The notes under the pieces were generated by a model, which was not told the origin of the DNA, made no database searches, and saw only the letters and a program-made list of their open reading frames with translations. The position numbers were made by a program, and so were the translations under genes. A stretch of DNA of 64,000 nt from Photobacterium aquae (lineage in GTDB: Bacteria; Pseudomonadota; Gammaproteobacteria; Enterobacterales; Vibrionaceae), in assembly GCF_001029445.1 (NCBI RefSeq), contig NZ_LDOT01000014.1, positions 62,001 through 126,000 of the forward strand, read 5' to 3'. Numbering within the stretch: the stretch's first letter is position 1; every line of letters begins with the position of its first letter. Of the stretch, positions 26,323 to 35,343 are shown one piece after another.

Positions 26323-26838
26323 ATGACGCAGCGAACATTATGCCAATGGAAATGCTTTAGTGTTGAACAATCAGAGCATCAGCTTCCTGATGGACGGCAT
26401 ATCGAATTCACTACCGTTAAACACCCGGGAGCCGTGATCGTTTTACCTATAACCAATCAAGGTGATCTTGTCATGGTAAAACAGTACCGCCCCGCTATTG
26501 GCAAATGGATTCTTGAATTCCCGGCAGGGACTCTGGAGCCAAATGAAGATATTCTGACATGTGCCCAACGCGAACTCGCAGAAGAAGCCCAACTGCAAGC
26601 TCGTGACTGGCAAGCTATGGGCGACTTATTTCCCGTACCAGGTTTTTGTGATGAAGTGCAGCATGTCTACCTTGCCAGAGGATTGTCACCGGCAAACGGC
26701 GAATTAGACGAAGACGAAATCATAGAAGTGGTTACGCTAACCCCTCAGGCCTTCATAAGCAACGTCGCCGATGGTAAAATCAACGATGCAAAGACGCTGG
26801 CAACATTCCTAAAAGCGCAGGCGTCAGGTTATTTATAA
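26323..26838 (+). CDS. Nudix hydrolase, ADP-ribose pyrophosphatase-like
   Basis: 171 residues with a complete Nudix box at about residues 70-92: GTLEPNEDILTCAQRELAEEAQ, in which G, E, RE and EE take the expected positions. FPAG just before it and PVPGFCDEVQHVYLA after it resemble ADP-ribose/GDP-mannose pyrophosphatases of the NudF/NudK side of the family. It would cleave a nucleoside diphosphate linked to a sugar. The actual substrate is not readable from the sequence. Start ATG 26323 follows a weak GTAGGA site. Confidence 0.88.
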   Translation: MTQRTLCQWKCFSVEQSEHQLPDGRHIEFTTVKHPGAVIVLPITNQGDLVMVKQYRPAIGKWILEFPAGTLEPNEDILTCAQRELAEEAQLQARDWQAMGDLFPVPGFCDEVQHVYLARGLSPANGELDEDEIIEVVTLTPQAFISNVADGKINDAKTLATFLKAQASGYL

Positions 26839-26876
26839 CGAAACGAATGAATATTACTTACTGAACTGGCAGCTCG

Positions 26877-26984
26877 ATGGATAAACTATTTACATATCTC
26901 AATAAATTCGCAGCTATTATGGCTATGCTGATGTTTATCATCGGTGGCGGTATGGCACTGTTCGTGTTTTTCTTCGCCCCCTAG
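26877..26984 (+). CDS. Small predicted single-span membrane protein, 35 residues
   Basis: The frame from ATG 26877 to TAG 26984 encodes MDKLFTYLNKF, then a strongly hydrophobic span with a triple glycine (IIGGGMALFVFFF) and ends AP. It begins 38 bp after the Nudix stop on the same strand, so it is probably co-transcribed. The Lys/Tyr/Asn-rich N-terminus followed by one helix is the plan of small inner-membrane peptides. The ribosome site is weak (TGGCAG). I do not recognise a family. Composition makes a chance frame unlikely but does not exclude it. Confidence 0.5.
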   Translation: MDKLFTYLNKFAAIMAMLMFIIGGGMALFVFFFAP

Positions 26985-27013
26985 CATCATATTCAGCCAT
27001 GAAAATCTCATTA

Positions 27014-27031
27014 CTCTCGTTGCAACGAGAG
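27014..27031. repeat. Perfect 18-bp palindrome between convergent genes
   Basis: CTCTCGTTGCAACGAGAG, 10 bp from the last gene of the valine/isoleucine operon and 30 bp after the small membrane peptide. It could be the terminator hairpin of one or both units, but there is no T tract. Confidence 0.65.
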
Positions 27032-27040
27032 ATACAGCGG

Positions 27041-27799
27041 CTACATTCGCATCCCTCCATCTACTTCAAGTACCCGTCCGGTAAAGTAGTCGCTTTTTAA
27101 AATAAATTTCACCGCTTCTGCTACCTCAGACGGTTTACCTATTCGCCCTAATGGGATCATTGCCTGCAATCTCTCGATGGCTTCTGGCTTCAACTGTTTG
27201 GCCATTGAGGTATCAATCACACCAGGGGCAATAGCTGCAGCTCTTATTCCGTAACGCGCCAATTCTTTTGCCCAACACACCGCCATCGTAGCAACTGCTG
27301 CCTTGGAGGCGGCATAATTACTCTGTCCGGCATTACCCGCTCGGGCAATACTGGAAATATTAATGATCGCCCCCTCGCAATCAGCTTGGATCATCTGCAA
27401 TGCCGCCTCTCTTCCGCACAGAAACGTTCCTGTACAATTGACTGCCATCACATTCTGAAATTGACTCAACGGCATTTTTTCAATGTCGTCACCCTTGGCT
27501 TTAACCAACATGCCATCATGTAATATACCTGCATTGTTGATTAAGCCATTCAGTCGTCCGAAATCCCCCATGATCTGCTCGAACACTGCTTCCACTTGAT
27601 TCTCATCGGTGACGTTTACCTGATATATAAGCGCTTTGGCACTGAGCATATGGCACTGACGCTGGGTTGCAGCCAACCCTTCAGGATCGATATCAAGCAA
27701 GGCTAAGTCAGCACCGGCTCGCGCCAAACAAATTGCTATCATTTGCCCCAACCCTTGACCTGCCCCGGTTATTGCTATGGTTGACTGTCTAATATCCAT
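27041..27799 (-). CDS. ivdG: Short-chain dehydrogenase/reductase, seventh gene of the valine/isoleucine operon (IvdG-type)
   Basis: 252-residue classical SDR: TGAGQGLGQ binds the nucleotide, LLDIDP has an Asp at the end of beta-2 (NAD preference), NNAG follows, and the catalytic set is Ser in NISSIARAG with YAASK. By position it matches the last gene of the ivdABCDEFG operon described for Shewanella and related bacteria, where it is proposed as a 3-hydroxyacyl-CoA dehydrogenase of isoleucine breakdown (2-methyl-3-hydroxybutyryl-CoA to 2-methylacetoacetyl-CoA). That assignment is from gene order, not from a specific residue. It ends at a palindrome and is 27 bp from mmsB. Confidence 0.88.
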   Translation of the reverse strand: MDIRQSTIAITGAGQGLGQMIAICLARAGADLALLDIDPEGLAATQRQCHMLSAKALIYQVNVTDENQVEAVFEQIMGDFGRLNGLINNAGILHDGMLVKAKGDDIEKMPLSQFQNVMAVNCTGTFLCGREAALQMIQADCEGAIINISSIARAGNAGQSNYAASKAAVATMAVCWAKELARYGIRAAAIAPGVIDTSMAKQLKPEAIERLQAMIPLGRIGKPSEVAEAVKFILKSDYFTGRVLEVDGGMRM

Positions 27800-27826
27800 C
27801 CGTCATTCCCCCATCATCACTGCGGC

Positions 27827-28741
27827 TTACTGCTTCGAGTTATCACTCCGGCGCCGATAAAACTCAAACAAGCTCGAAAAGTCCAGCAACTCGTTACTGG
27901 CTGCATTATGGAAGGCATACAAATTTCGCGCCAATGTCCCCATAGGGATCGGGGACTGGCTTTCAACAGCAGCATCGAGTCCCAGCCCCAAATCTTTTAA
28001 CATCAATTTTGCCATAAACCCCGGTTGATATTGCTGTGACGCAGGCACATTCGCCATCACCCCAGGACAAGGATTATAACGGTCAAGTACCCAATTTTGC
28101 CCCGAACTCTGCTGCATGATTTCAGACACAATCTGCGGATCCAACCCATTATCAATAGCAAGGCTCAATGCTTCGCAAACCCCTGCCATCTGAATACCAA
28201 GCATAAGATTGTTGCAAATTTTGGCCATCTGGCCATCTCCCGCCTTGCCTGCATGCAGTATTGATTTACCGATCAATTTGAGAACAAGCCCTGCGCGCTG
28301 GAAATTGGCATCACTTCCCCCGACGATAAACGTCAATGTACCGGCTTTCGCTCCCGCCACACCGCCAGATACCGGTGCATCGACAAAATCAACTCCCTTA
28401 CTCGCCGCTTGAATTGCCACCAGCCGAGCCGAAGCAGGGTCGATTGTGGATGAATCAATAAAAAGCGTACCGCTATCGGCCATATTCAGGATACCAAGTC
28501 CACCATCATGATCCCCCAAATACACCGCTCTGACCTGTTCGCCGGCCGGTAACATGGTAATCACAGTATCGACGCCTGATACGACTTGTTGCAACGCACC
28601 AACAACCTCAGCCCCTTCGTCAGCAAGATCCGATGCGGCATCGGCAACGACATCATAAACCTTAACCTGACATCCGGCTCGTAGCAGATTCAATGCCATA
28701 GGGTGGCCCATATTACCCACCCCGATAAACCCAATTTTCAT
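27827..28741 (-). CDS. mmsB: 3-hydroxyisobutyrate dehydrogenase
   Basis: 304 residues. GFIGVGNMGHPMALNLLRAG is the N-terminal NAD-binding signature of the beta-hydroxyacid dehydrogenase family, DAPVSGGVAGAKAGTLTF is the substrate-binding segment, and GDGQMAKICNNLML contains the catalytic Lys. It oxidises 3-hydroxyisobutyrate to methylmalonate semialdehyde in valine catabolism, directly before the MmsA step encoded four genes upstream. Spacing to its neighbours is about 30 bp, in line with one long transcript from the LiuR-controlled promoter region at 34.8 kb. Confidence 0.95.
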   Translation of the reverse strand: MKIGFIGVGNMGHPMALNLLRAGCQVKVYDVVADAASDLADEGAEVVGALQQVVSGVDTVITMLPAGEQVRAVYLGDHDGGLGILNMADSGTLFIDSSTIDPASARLVAIQAASKGVDFVDAPVSGGVAGAKAGTLTFIVGGSDANFQRAGLVLKLIGKSILHAGKAGDGQMAKICNNLMLGIQMAGVCEALSLAIDNGLDPQIVSEIMQQSSGQNWVLDRYNPCPGVMANVPASQQYQPGFMAKLMLKDLGLGLDAAVESQSPIPMGTLARNLYAFHNAASNELLDFSSLFEFYRRRSDNSKQ

Positions 28742-28774
28742 GATTAACCTCCTTTACGCCCCCAAATACTCGGC

Positions 28775-29980
28775 TTAATACGCGCTGAGTATTCCGTGAG
28801 TATGGATTGCCTCGAGATGTTGAAGCGGATGTTCATTGTCTGCCCATAAAGGCGTAAATAAGCGATCAATCAAAGATTCATCGACTTGTTCAACGGTTGC
28901 AAACTTCCATTGAGGCTGACCTGTCTTCTCGATAAGCCGAGCTTTGACCCCTTGGTGAAACTCACCAAGTAAACCGCAACGCACCGATATGGTCAGCTCC
29001 AATCTAAAACAATCCGCCATTGTTTCATGGCGATATTGCCTAATCTGACGATAACAGATATGGGCCGAAATCGGGCTCCCTGATGACAGGGCCGACTGGG
29101 CACGTTGCAACCATGAGGGAGCCACATTTGGCTTTGTACCAAGTGAAGCAATTCCCTGACAAACCTCAGCCAGACTCCCGTACTGGCACACTTGCTGGAT
29201 CTCGGTAAGATAAGGCAATAGCTGACTACAGGGGTGTTCAGCCAACGTCTGATGCCCCAAACTAGCCAGCACTTGATCAACCAACACTTCTGCCTCGGCA
29301 CCTAACCAGTCAGCTTGCTGCAAACAAGAAATGAACCTTAGCTTGTCCTTTGACGCGACAACATGATCTGCCATACCGATCGCAAGTGCATCACTGGCAT
29401 TTAGCGTCGCACCGGTGAGCCCGAGAAACAGACCTACCCCCTGGGGTAATTGATTCAAAAACCACGTCCCCCCTACATCGGGATATAAGCCAATATTGAT
29501 TTCCGGCATGGCTAATTGGCTTTGCGGCGTCATCACTCGATGGCTAGCTCCGATGTAAAGCCCCATTCCGCCGCCCATCACAATACCATCGCCCCAAACA
29601 ATGATAGGCTTTGGATAGGTATGAATCAGATAGTCAGTGGTATATTCAAGCGAGAAATAATCCGTCAAAAAGCCTGTTGCCTGACAACCGAGCAACGGCA
29701 CATCATGTGACGTTGTCACATCATCTTGCACCGAATCCATCACTCGGTACATGCTCCGTACGTCACCTCCTGCGCAGAAGGCCTTACTACCTGAGCTATG
29801 GAGAAACACACATGCAATACCTTCATCATGCTGCCAGTGCACCAAAGCCTCGTAGAGTTGCTGTAGCATCGGATAGCTTAATGCATTCAACGACGATGGG
29901 TTATCCAGCTCTGCCATTCCTATCTTGCAACCGTCGCGGCAAACCAACTCTGAAATATTGACCTTCCCAGCCCCTTCCAT
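28775..29980 (-). CDS. ivdE: 3-hydroxyisobutyryl-CoA hydrolase
   Basis: 401 residues from ATG 29980, seven bases after TAGGAG; the frame extends further into the upstream gene but without a site. It is a long crotonase-fold protein: NALSYPMLQQLYEAL, AFCAGGDVRSMY (oxyanion-hole region), GIVMGGGMGLYIGASHRV and MPEINIGLYPDVGGTWFL. The PDVGG motif and the length of about 400 residues separate 3-hydroxyisobutyryl-CoA hydrolases from ordinary hydratases of 260 residues. It releases 3-hydroxyisobutyrate from CoA, the substrate of MmsB encoded next. Fifth gene of the operon. Confidence 0.93.
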   Translation of the reverse strand: MEGAGKVNISELVCRDGCKIGMAELDNPSSLNALSYPMLQQLYEALVHWQHDEGIACVFLHSSGSKAFCAGGDVRSMYRVMDSVQDDVTTSHDVPLLGCQATGFLTDYFSLEYTTDYLIHTYPKPIIVWGDGIVMGGGMGLYIGASHRVMTPQSQLAMPEINIGLYPDVGGTWFLNQLPQGVGLFLGLTGATLNASDALAIGMADHVVASKDKLRFISCLQQADWLGAEAEVLVDQVLASLGHQTLAEHPCSQLLPYLTEIQQVCQYGSLAEVCQGIASLGTKPNVAPSWLQRAQSALSSGSPISAHICYRQIRQYRHETMADCFRLELTISVRCGLLGEFHQGVKARLIEKTGQPQWKFATVEQVDESLIDRLFTPLWADNEHPLQHLEAIHTHGILSAY

Positions 29981-30008
29981 AATGACTCCTAAACGGTAAT
30001 CGTGAATA

Positions 30009-30791
30009 TTATTGATTTTTCCAAACTGGTGGACGTTTTTCGAGAAAAGCATTAACGCCTTCGCTTTGGTCTACGGTATCGAACAAATGCATAAACAGTT
30101 CACGTTCCTTGACCAACGCATGGCACATCGGCGCCGTTCGCGTGTACTGAATCAACTGTTTGCATGCTGCAACCGAGCTTGGTGACTGATTTGCAACAGA
30201 GCGGGCCATAGATAGCGCGACATCCAAACTCTGACCGCAGGCTACGACTTCTTCAGCAAGGCCAATATCCACAGCCTGTGACGCTGTCACTCTTTCACCA
30301 CACAGTATCATCCGCTTTGCCCACCCCTCACCGACAAGCCGAGTTAGGTTTTGCGTTCCCCCTGCGCAAGGAAGCAAGCCAACTTTTGCTTCAGGTAACG
30401 CCAACTCGGCGTGAGCTTCAACCACCCGAATATCGCAGGCCATAGCAGCCTCCAGGCCGCCCCCCATCGCATACCCGTTCACCGCCGCGATGGATACCCC
30501 CCGAAATGCAGATAGAGTTTCAAAAGCCTCGCCAAAACACTTTGCCATATTAAATGCCGTTGCTTTGTCTCCGTCGGCAAACAGTTTCAAATCCGCCCCT
30601 GCGGAAAAAAACTTCTCCCCCTGACCGGTCAAGACCAAAGCATAAATATCCGGATCCGAATCCAATTTTCGTACACTATCTCGCAATTCAATCAAGCTGC
30701 TTTCAGTCCAGGTATTGGCTGGTGGATTGACTATCGTAAGTATGGCTAGATGCTTTTCAATATCGCACTGAATCGTTGACGAACCATTCAT
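30009..30791 (-). CDS. ivdD: Enoyl-CoA hydratase
   Basis: 260-residue crotonase. FSAGADLKLFADG gives the first oxyanion-hole segment, NGYAMGGGLEAAMACD the second, and LPEAKVGLLPCAGGTQNL carries the two catalytic Glu region. It would hydrate methacrylyl-CoA (valine) and tiglyl-CoA (isoleucine), between the acyl-CoA dehydrogenase and the hydrolase of the same operon; this specificity is inferred from position. ATG 30791 has GGGGG upstream. The gap to the acyl-CoA dehydrogenase gene is 26 bp. Confidence 0.92.
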   Translation of the reverse strand: MNGSSTIQCDIEKHLAILTIVNPPANTWTESSLIELRDSVRKLDSDPDIYALVLTGQGEKFFSAGADLKLFADGDKATAFNMAKCFGEAFETLSAFRGVSIAAVNGYAMGGGLEAAMACDIRVVEAHAELALPEAKVGLLPCAGGTQNLTRLVGEGWAKRMILCGERVTASQAVDIGLAEEVVACGQSLDVALSMARSVANQSPSSVAACKQLIQYTRTAPMCHALVKERELFMHLFDTVDQSEGVNAFLEKRPPVWKNQ

Positions 30792-30817
30792 ATAGCCCCC
30801 ATATTGGATGTGTTATT

Positions 30818-31972
30818 TCAGTGCAGATCAGCACTGTCTTCGAGCACCCGACGCGCAATGATCAAGCGCATTATCTCATTGGTGCCTTCCAGTATTTGAT
30901 GAACCCTGACATCCCGAAAATGGCGCTCAAGGGGATATTCACGGATATAGCCATAACCACCAAAGAGCTGTAATGCCTGATCGCAAACCTTAAAACCGAT
31001 ATCCGTCGCCATCCGTTTCGCCATCGCACAATATGCCGTCATCTCGGGATCTTCGTGGTCTAACTTGAAAGCGGCATAGCGTACCAACTGGCGTGCAGCC
31101 ACAAGCTCGGTAGCCATATCGGCCAACTTAAACTGCACTGACTGAAATTGTGCCAGAGGATGGCCGAACTGATGGCGCTCCACCACATAGCGACGAGCTT
31201 CATTTAGGGCCTGTTGTGCTGTTCCTAACGAACACGCGGCAATATTAATCCGGCCACCATCCAATCCCTGCATTGCAAATCGAAAACCATCGCCTTCATT
31301 ACCCAACAGACAATGGTCGGGAACTCGTACCTGATCAAACGAGATAGATCGGGTCGGTTGACTATTCCACCCCATTTTCGGCTCTTTTCGACCATAGCTG
31401 ATACCTTCAGCTTGGGCCGGCACAACAAATGCTGAAATACCTTTCGCACCACCTTTATGGGTACGAGCCATAACAATCAATACATCGGTTTCACCAGCCC
31501 CGGAAATAAATGCCTTGGCACCATTAATTACATATCCATCACCATCATGATCAGCCCTCGTCAACAATGAGGCAGCATCCGAACCTGCATTGGCTTCCGT
31601 CAGGCAATAAGAGCCTAACCATTCACCGATGACTAACTTGGCGCAATATTCAGCCTTTACCTGATCGGTTCCAAACTGGGCTATCATCCAACTCACCATG
31701 TTATGTATCGTCATATAGGCTGTAGTTGATGTACACCCCATCGCAAGCTGTTCAAAAATAATGGATGAATCAAGCCGACTTAAACCAAGCCCCCCTTGAG
31801 CCTCTGGCACATAAAGCCCCATGAATCCCATATCAGCCGCCTTACGCAGAACCGCTTTGGGAAAAACCTGCAATTCATCCCACGTTGCGGCCTGTGGTGC
31901 GAGATGCTCATCGGAAAATTGTCGAGCAGCATCAATAAAAGCCCGCTGCTGTTCGTTCAATTCAAAATCCAT
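30818..31972 (-). CDS. ivdC: Acyl-CoA dehydrogenase, isobutyryl-/2-methylbutyryl-CoA type
   Basis: 384 residues from ATG 31972; a GTG sits one codon earlier. FAD-dependent acyl-CoA dehydrogenase signatures are present: SYCLTEANAGSDAASL, then KAFISGAGETDVLIVMAR, and the C-terminal YGYIREYPLERHFRDVRVHQILEGTNEIMR, where the EGTNE segment carries the catalytic Glu of short-chain members. The sequence is closest in feel to isobutyryl-CoA dehydrogenase. It would oxidise isobutyryl-CoA and 2-methylbutyryl-CoA, passing electrons to electron-transfer flavoprotein. Third gene of the operon. Confidence 0.93.
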   Translation of the reverse strand: MDFELNEQQRAFIDAARQFSDEHLAPQAATWDELQVFPKAVLRKAADMGFMGLYVPEAQGGLGLSRLDSSIIFEQLAMGCTSTTAYMTIHNMVSWMIAQFGTDQVKAEYCAKLVIGEWLGSYCLTEANAGSDAASLLTRADHDGDGYVINGAKAFISGAGETDVLIVMARTHKGGAKGISAFVVPAQAEGISYGRKEPKMGWNSQPTRSISFDQVRVPDHCLLGNEGDGFRFAMQGLDGGRINIAACSLGTAQQALNEARRYVVERHQFGHPLAQFQSVQFKLADMATELVAARQLVRYAAFKLDHEDPEMTAYCAMAKRMATDIGFKVCDQALQLFGGYGYIREYPLERHFRDVRVHQILEGTNEIMRLIIARRVLEDSADLH

Positions 31973-32026
31973 CACATGCCCCCATATTTACCCTGCAAAC
32001 CATACATGCCACTGGCGTACTGGTAG

Positions 32027-33535
32027 TTAACGCAGATGAATAGTCATATTCGGGCCAGACGGTATATCCTGATCGAACCAGCGTGCCGTGACGGTTTTAG
32101 TTTCCGTATAAAAGCGCACCGCCTGCTTTCCGTATGCATGGAGATCACCATAAAAACTACCCCGCCACCCGGTAAACGAGAAAAACGGCAACGGTACCGG
32201 TATTGGCACGTTCACTCCGACCTGACCAACCTGAACCTGATGTTGGAACTGACGTGCTGCTGCCCCGCTACCGGTAAATATAGATGTTCCGTTGCCATAT
32301 GGATTGCGGTTTATGAGCTCAATCGCCTCAGTCAAACTGTCTACTTCCAGACAAACCAATACCGGGCCAAATATCTCCTCCCGGTAAATAGACATTGAGG
32401 GTTCAACACCACTAAACAAGGTTGGTCCAACCCAATGACCATCGGGATACCCATCAACGGCACAATGGCTTCCGTCAATTTCACAAATCGCCCCTTGGGC
32501 GATTCCCTCTTTAATTAACGCAAGCACCCGCGCCTTGGCCGCGGCACTAATCAACGGCCCATAAGCAGCCTGCTCATCATCCGAAGCTCCGGGGCGGACA
32601 TGTGACATCCCCGCCCTTAATGCTGGAAGCACCGTCTTTGCACTACCGACCAATACCACCACGGAGATCGCCATGCACCGCTGTCCCGCCGCCCCCACCG
32701 CCGACCCGACAAGGTGACTGACAACTTGCTCCATATTGGCATCGGGCATCACAACCATGTGGTTCTTTGCCCCTGCAAATGCCTGCACTCGCTTTCCGCT
32801 ACCGGTGCCAGTCTGGTAAATATAGCGAGCAACGGGAGCAGAGCCGACAAACGACACAGTACGAATGTCAGGAGCGCTCAGCAGCATATCGACTTGCTCT
32901 TTGCCCCCGTGCACAATTTGCAGCACGCCCTTGGGTGCTCCGGCCAACTCAAACAACTCGGCAAGGCGTATCGCAGTCAAAGGCACTTGCTCGGAAGGTT
33001 TCAGGACAAAAGTATTACCTGCGGCTATCGCCATCGGAAACATCCAAAGCGGAATCATGGCAGGAAAGTTGAACGGCGTGATCCCGCAACACACCCCCAA
33101 TGGCTGAATTAATGAATAGGTATCAATATCAGGGGCAACATTCTCAACCGTCTCTCCCATCATTAAGCTAGCGATATTGGCAGCCTGTTCAACCACCTCT
33201 ATCCCACGCCATACATCGCCTTTAGCATCGGCAGCGTTCTTGCCGGTTTCGCTGGAAATCAACTGCGCCAATTCATCATGATGTTGCTTGAGAAGATGCT
33301 GATAACTCAACATCAAGCGGGCTCTTTCCGGAACCGGCACTTCACGCCATGATTGAAATGCCTCACCGGCACTGGTGATTGCCAAGGCCACTTCCTGCTC
33401 AGTCGCCAACGGCACTTTTGCTATCTCGACATTGGTTGCAGGATCAGTAACAGGTAACCAATGGCTGGTCGACGAAGATCTGAACACGCCATCGATATAC
33501 AGGGGTACGCTTGGTAGGCTTTTAAGCTTGTTCAT
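32027..33535 (-). CDS. mmsA: CoA-acylating methylmalonate-semialdehyde dehydrogenase
   Basis: 502 residues, the usual length. [19 protein letters not shown] and LKPSEQVP are hallmarks of MmsA within the aldehyde dehydrogenase superfamily, and the catalytic Cys is in [11 protein letters not shown]. The active-site Glu of ordinary aldehyde dehydrogenases is replaced ([10 protein letters not shown]), as is normal for the CoA-dependent MmsA. It converts methylmalonate semialdehyde, CoA and NAD to propionyl-CoA, the end of valine degradation. Second gene of the leftward operon, 35 bp after the thiolase gene. Confidence 0.96.
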   Translation of the reverse strand: MNKLKSLPSVPLYIDGVFRSSSTSHWLPVTDPATNVEIAKVPLATEQEVALAITSAGEAFQSWREVPVPERARLMLSYQHLLKQHHDELAQLISSETGKNAADAKGDVWRGIEVVEQAANIASLMMGETVENVAPDIDTYSLIQPLGVCCGITPFNFPAMIPLWMFPMAIAAGNTFVLKPSEQVPLTAIRLAELFELAGAPKGVLQIVHGGKEQVDMLLSAPDIRTVSFVGSAPVARYIYQTGTGSGKRVQAFAGAKNHMVVMPDANMEQVVSHLVGSAVGAAGQRCMAISVVVLVGSAKTVLPALRAGMSHVRPGASDDEQAAYGPLISAAAKARVLALIKEGIAQGAICEIDGSHCAVDGYPDGHWVGPTLFSGVEPSMSIYREEIFGPVLVCLEVDSLTEAIELINRNPYGNGTSIFTGSGAAARQFQHQVQVGQVGVNVPIPVPLPFFSFTGWRGSFYGDLHAYGKQAVRFYTETKTVTARWFDQDIPSGPNMTIHLR

Positions 33536-33570
33536 GATGACTCCTCTGGGATGCTCTCCCAGCTCAAAGA

Positions 33571-34761
33571 CTAGGGAATCTCAATAGCAATAGCGGTTGC
33601 TTCTCCGCCACCGATACAGCATGCAGCAACGCCCCGCACGGGCCGGTTATCAATATGCCGCTGCCTGCGCAAACGATGGAGCAAGGTAACCAAAATGCGC
33701 GCACCACTCGCACCGATAGGATGCCCCAAGGCACACGCGCCACCATCAGAATTGACCCGCTCAGGATCAAGCCCCAACCCTTTGATGGCTAACAACGTAA
33801 CAACGGCAAATGCCTCGTTAATTTCCCAACTATCAATCTCCGCCTCCCGCCAATTGAGCTGTTCCAATAAACGACGAATAGCGAATTCAGGGGCTGTAAT
33901 AAATTCTGCAGGCGCTTGAGCATGGGTAGCATGACCTCGAATCACGGCCAAAGGTACAATGCCTGCGGCCTGTGCCATTTCTGAGTCCATTACCACCAAT
34001 GCTGCCGCACCGTCTGAAATCGCACTTGAGTTCGCCGCCGTCACGGAGCCTTTAGGGGAAAAAGCAGGTTTTAAGTGGGGGATTTTTTCGATATTGATGC
34101 TGGAAGGATGCTGATCAGCAATGATTTGCTTATCGCCATGACGATCACTGACGATTACCGGAACAATTTCATCACTGAACCACCCCATCTCCTGGGCCTG
34201 CTTGGCTCGCTCTGTCGATTTCACGGCCCATTTGTCCATACTATGCCGGCTTATACCCTCTCGATCCGCGATTTGCTGGGCGTAAACGCCCATCAAATGC
34301 CCGTCATAGGCATCCTCCAACCCATCCAAAAACATGTGATCGAGCAATTGGCTATGCCCCAAACGCAACCCATGCCGGGCATTAAGTTGCAAGTACGGCG
34401 CATTGGTCATGCTTTCCATGCCCCCAGCAACAATACATTGCCGCCCGAGCAGTACACCGTCGTACGCCTGCATCACCGCTTTCATGCCAGATCCGCACAC
34501 TTTATTGACAACGCTACACCCGACTGATTCCGAAATCCCAGCAGCCAGTGCTGCTTGCCGAGCTGGTGCCTGCCCGCAACCGGCACTGAGCACAAGCCCC
34601 ATAATGACCTCATCGATATTAATCTGACTATCCGCCATATCGGCAAGACATCCAGCAATGGCAACACTACCGAGCTGAGGGGCAGGCTGACTGGCCAAGT
34701 TGCCCTGAAAACTACCAATAGGTGTTCGTTTAGCTGCAACAATCCAGACTTCTCTATTCAT
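33571..34761 (-). CDS. ivdA: Acetyl-CoA C-acyltransferase (thiolase), first gene of valine/isoleucine operon
   Basis: 396-residue thiolase with all three active-site regions: [13 protein letters not shown] (acyl-accepting Cys), [12 protein letters not shown] (His) and [15 protein letters not shown] (second Cys). Length and motifs fit biosynthetic/degradative acetyl-CoA acetyltransferases of the AtoB type. In this operon it should split 2-methylacetoacetyl-CoA to acetyl-CoA and propionyl-CoA (isoleucine), and could also act on acetoacetyl-CoA made from leucine. It is the promoter-proximal gene, facing liuR across a 155-bp control region with LiuR-type operators. Confidence 0.94.
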   Translation of the reverse strand: MNREVWIVAAKRTPIGSFQGNLASQPAPQLGSVAIAGCLADMADSQINIDEVIMGLVLSAGCGQAPARQAALAAGISESVGCSVVNKVCGSGMKAVMQAYDGVLLGRQCIVAGGMESMTNAPYLQLNARHGLRLGHSQLLDHMFLDGLEDAYDGHLMGVYAQQIADREGISRHSMDKWAVKSTERAKQAQEMGWFSDEIVPVIVSDRHGDKQIIADQHPSSINIEKIPHLKPAFSPKGSVTAANSSAISDGAAALVVMDSEMAQAAGIVPLAVIRGHATHAQAPAEFITAPEFAIRRLLEQLNWREAEIDSWEINEAFAVVTLLAIKGLGLDPERVNSDGGACALGHPIGASGARILVTLLHRLRRQRHIDNRPVRGVAACCIGGGEATAIAIEIP

Positions 34762-34838
34762 CAGCTTGTCCCCATCCTCATTTTTTGCCGGATCAATAGC
34801 CGTAATTCGATAGCTAATCCAACGCTGCTTGCACCAGC

Positions 34839-34883
34839 TTGACGTTTACGTAAGCATAGCACTAACATTTACGTTAACGTAAA
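34839..34883. promoter_or_regulatory. Divergent LiuR-type operators and probable liu promoter
   Basis: A perfect 16-bp palindrome TTTACGTTAACGTAAA at 34868-34883 fits the MerR-family LiuR operator described for branched-chain amino acid operons of proteobacteria. A second, partial copy (TTTACGTAAG) is at 34844-34853. TTGACG at 34839 and TAACAT at 34863 with an 18-bp spacer could be the rightward -35 and -10, with an operator copy in the spacer, as MerR regulators use. Confidence 0.8.
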
Positions 34884-34916
34884 GAAACAAGGCGACAACA
34901 TCCAAAGGGGTACGCA

Positions 34917-35297
34917 GTGGAAACCTTCAAGATCAGCGAGCTCGCCAAGGAATTTGATATCACAACACGAAGTATCCGCTTCTACGAAGATGTCGGCCTG
35001 CTTCAGCCACAACGCAAGGGAAATACCCGGGTTTACCAACGCCGCGATAAAGTTCGGCTCAGGTTGATCTTGCGAGGCAAGCGGCTTGGGTTTTCATTGG
35101 CTGAAATCCGCGAGTTATTTGACCTGTACGATACCCAACAGAGCCAGCACCAACTGAGTAAAATGTTGAGTATTATCGACGATAAAGAAGCTCTACTCCG
35201 CCGCCAAATGGAAGATATCAATATTGTCATGCACGAACTTCAAACGGCCCGGAAACGATGCCAGCGGGCACTGAACACTCAATCACCGCTAGGCTAG
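34917..35297 (+). CDS. liuR: MerR-family regulator of branched-chain amino acid degradation, LiuR
   Basis: 126 residues from GTG 34917, behind AAAGGGG. FKISELAKEFDITTRSIRFYEDVGLLQP is the MerR winged helix-turn-helix start, RRDKVRLRLILRGKRLGFSLAEIRELF continues it, and the rest is a dimerising coiled coil with a short tail. There is no metal-binding Cys cluster, which fits LiuR rather than a metal sensor. It is the first gene of the liu operon and next to the palindromic operators at 34844-34883, so autoregulation and control of the divergent ivd operon are likely. LiuR is known to respond to pathway CoA intermediates in other genera only by prediction. Confidence 0.93.
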   Translation: METFKISELAKEFDITTRSIRFYEDVGLLQPQRKGNTRVYQRRDKVRLRLILRGKRLGFSLAEIRELFDLYDTQQSQHQLSKMLSIIDDKEALLRRQMEDINIVMHELQTARKRCQRALNTQSPLG

Positions 35298-35343
35298 AGG
35301 CTAAATAAACACAGCGAGTTTATATCGCAGCTTGGGGGATGCC

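Noticed and set aside
32714..33112. Long frames on the plus strand opposite mmsA
   Set aside because: Antisense frames over a GC-richer, strongly recognised gene; composition rich in Arg, Ser, His and Cys as in shadows.
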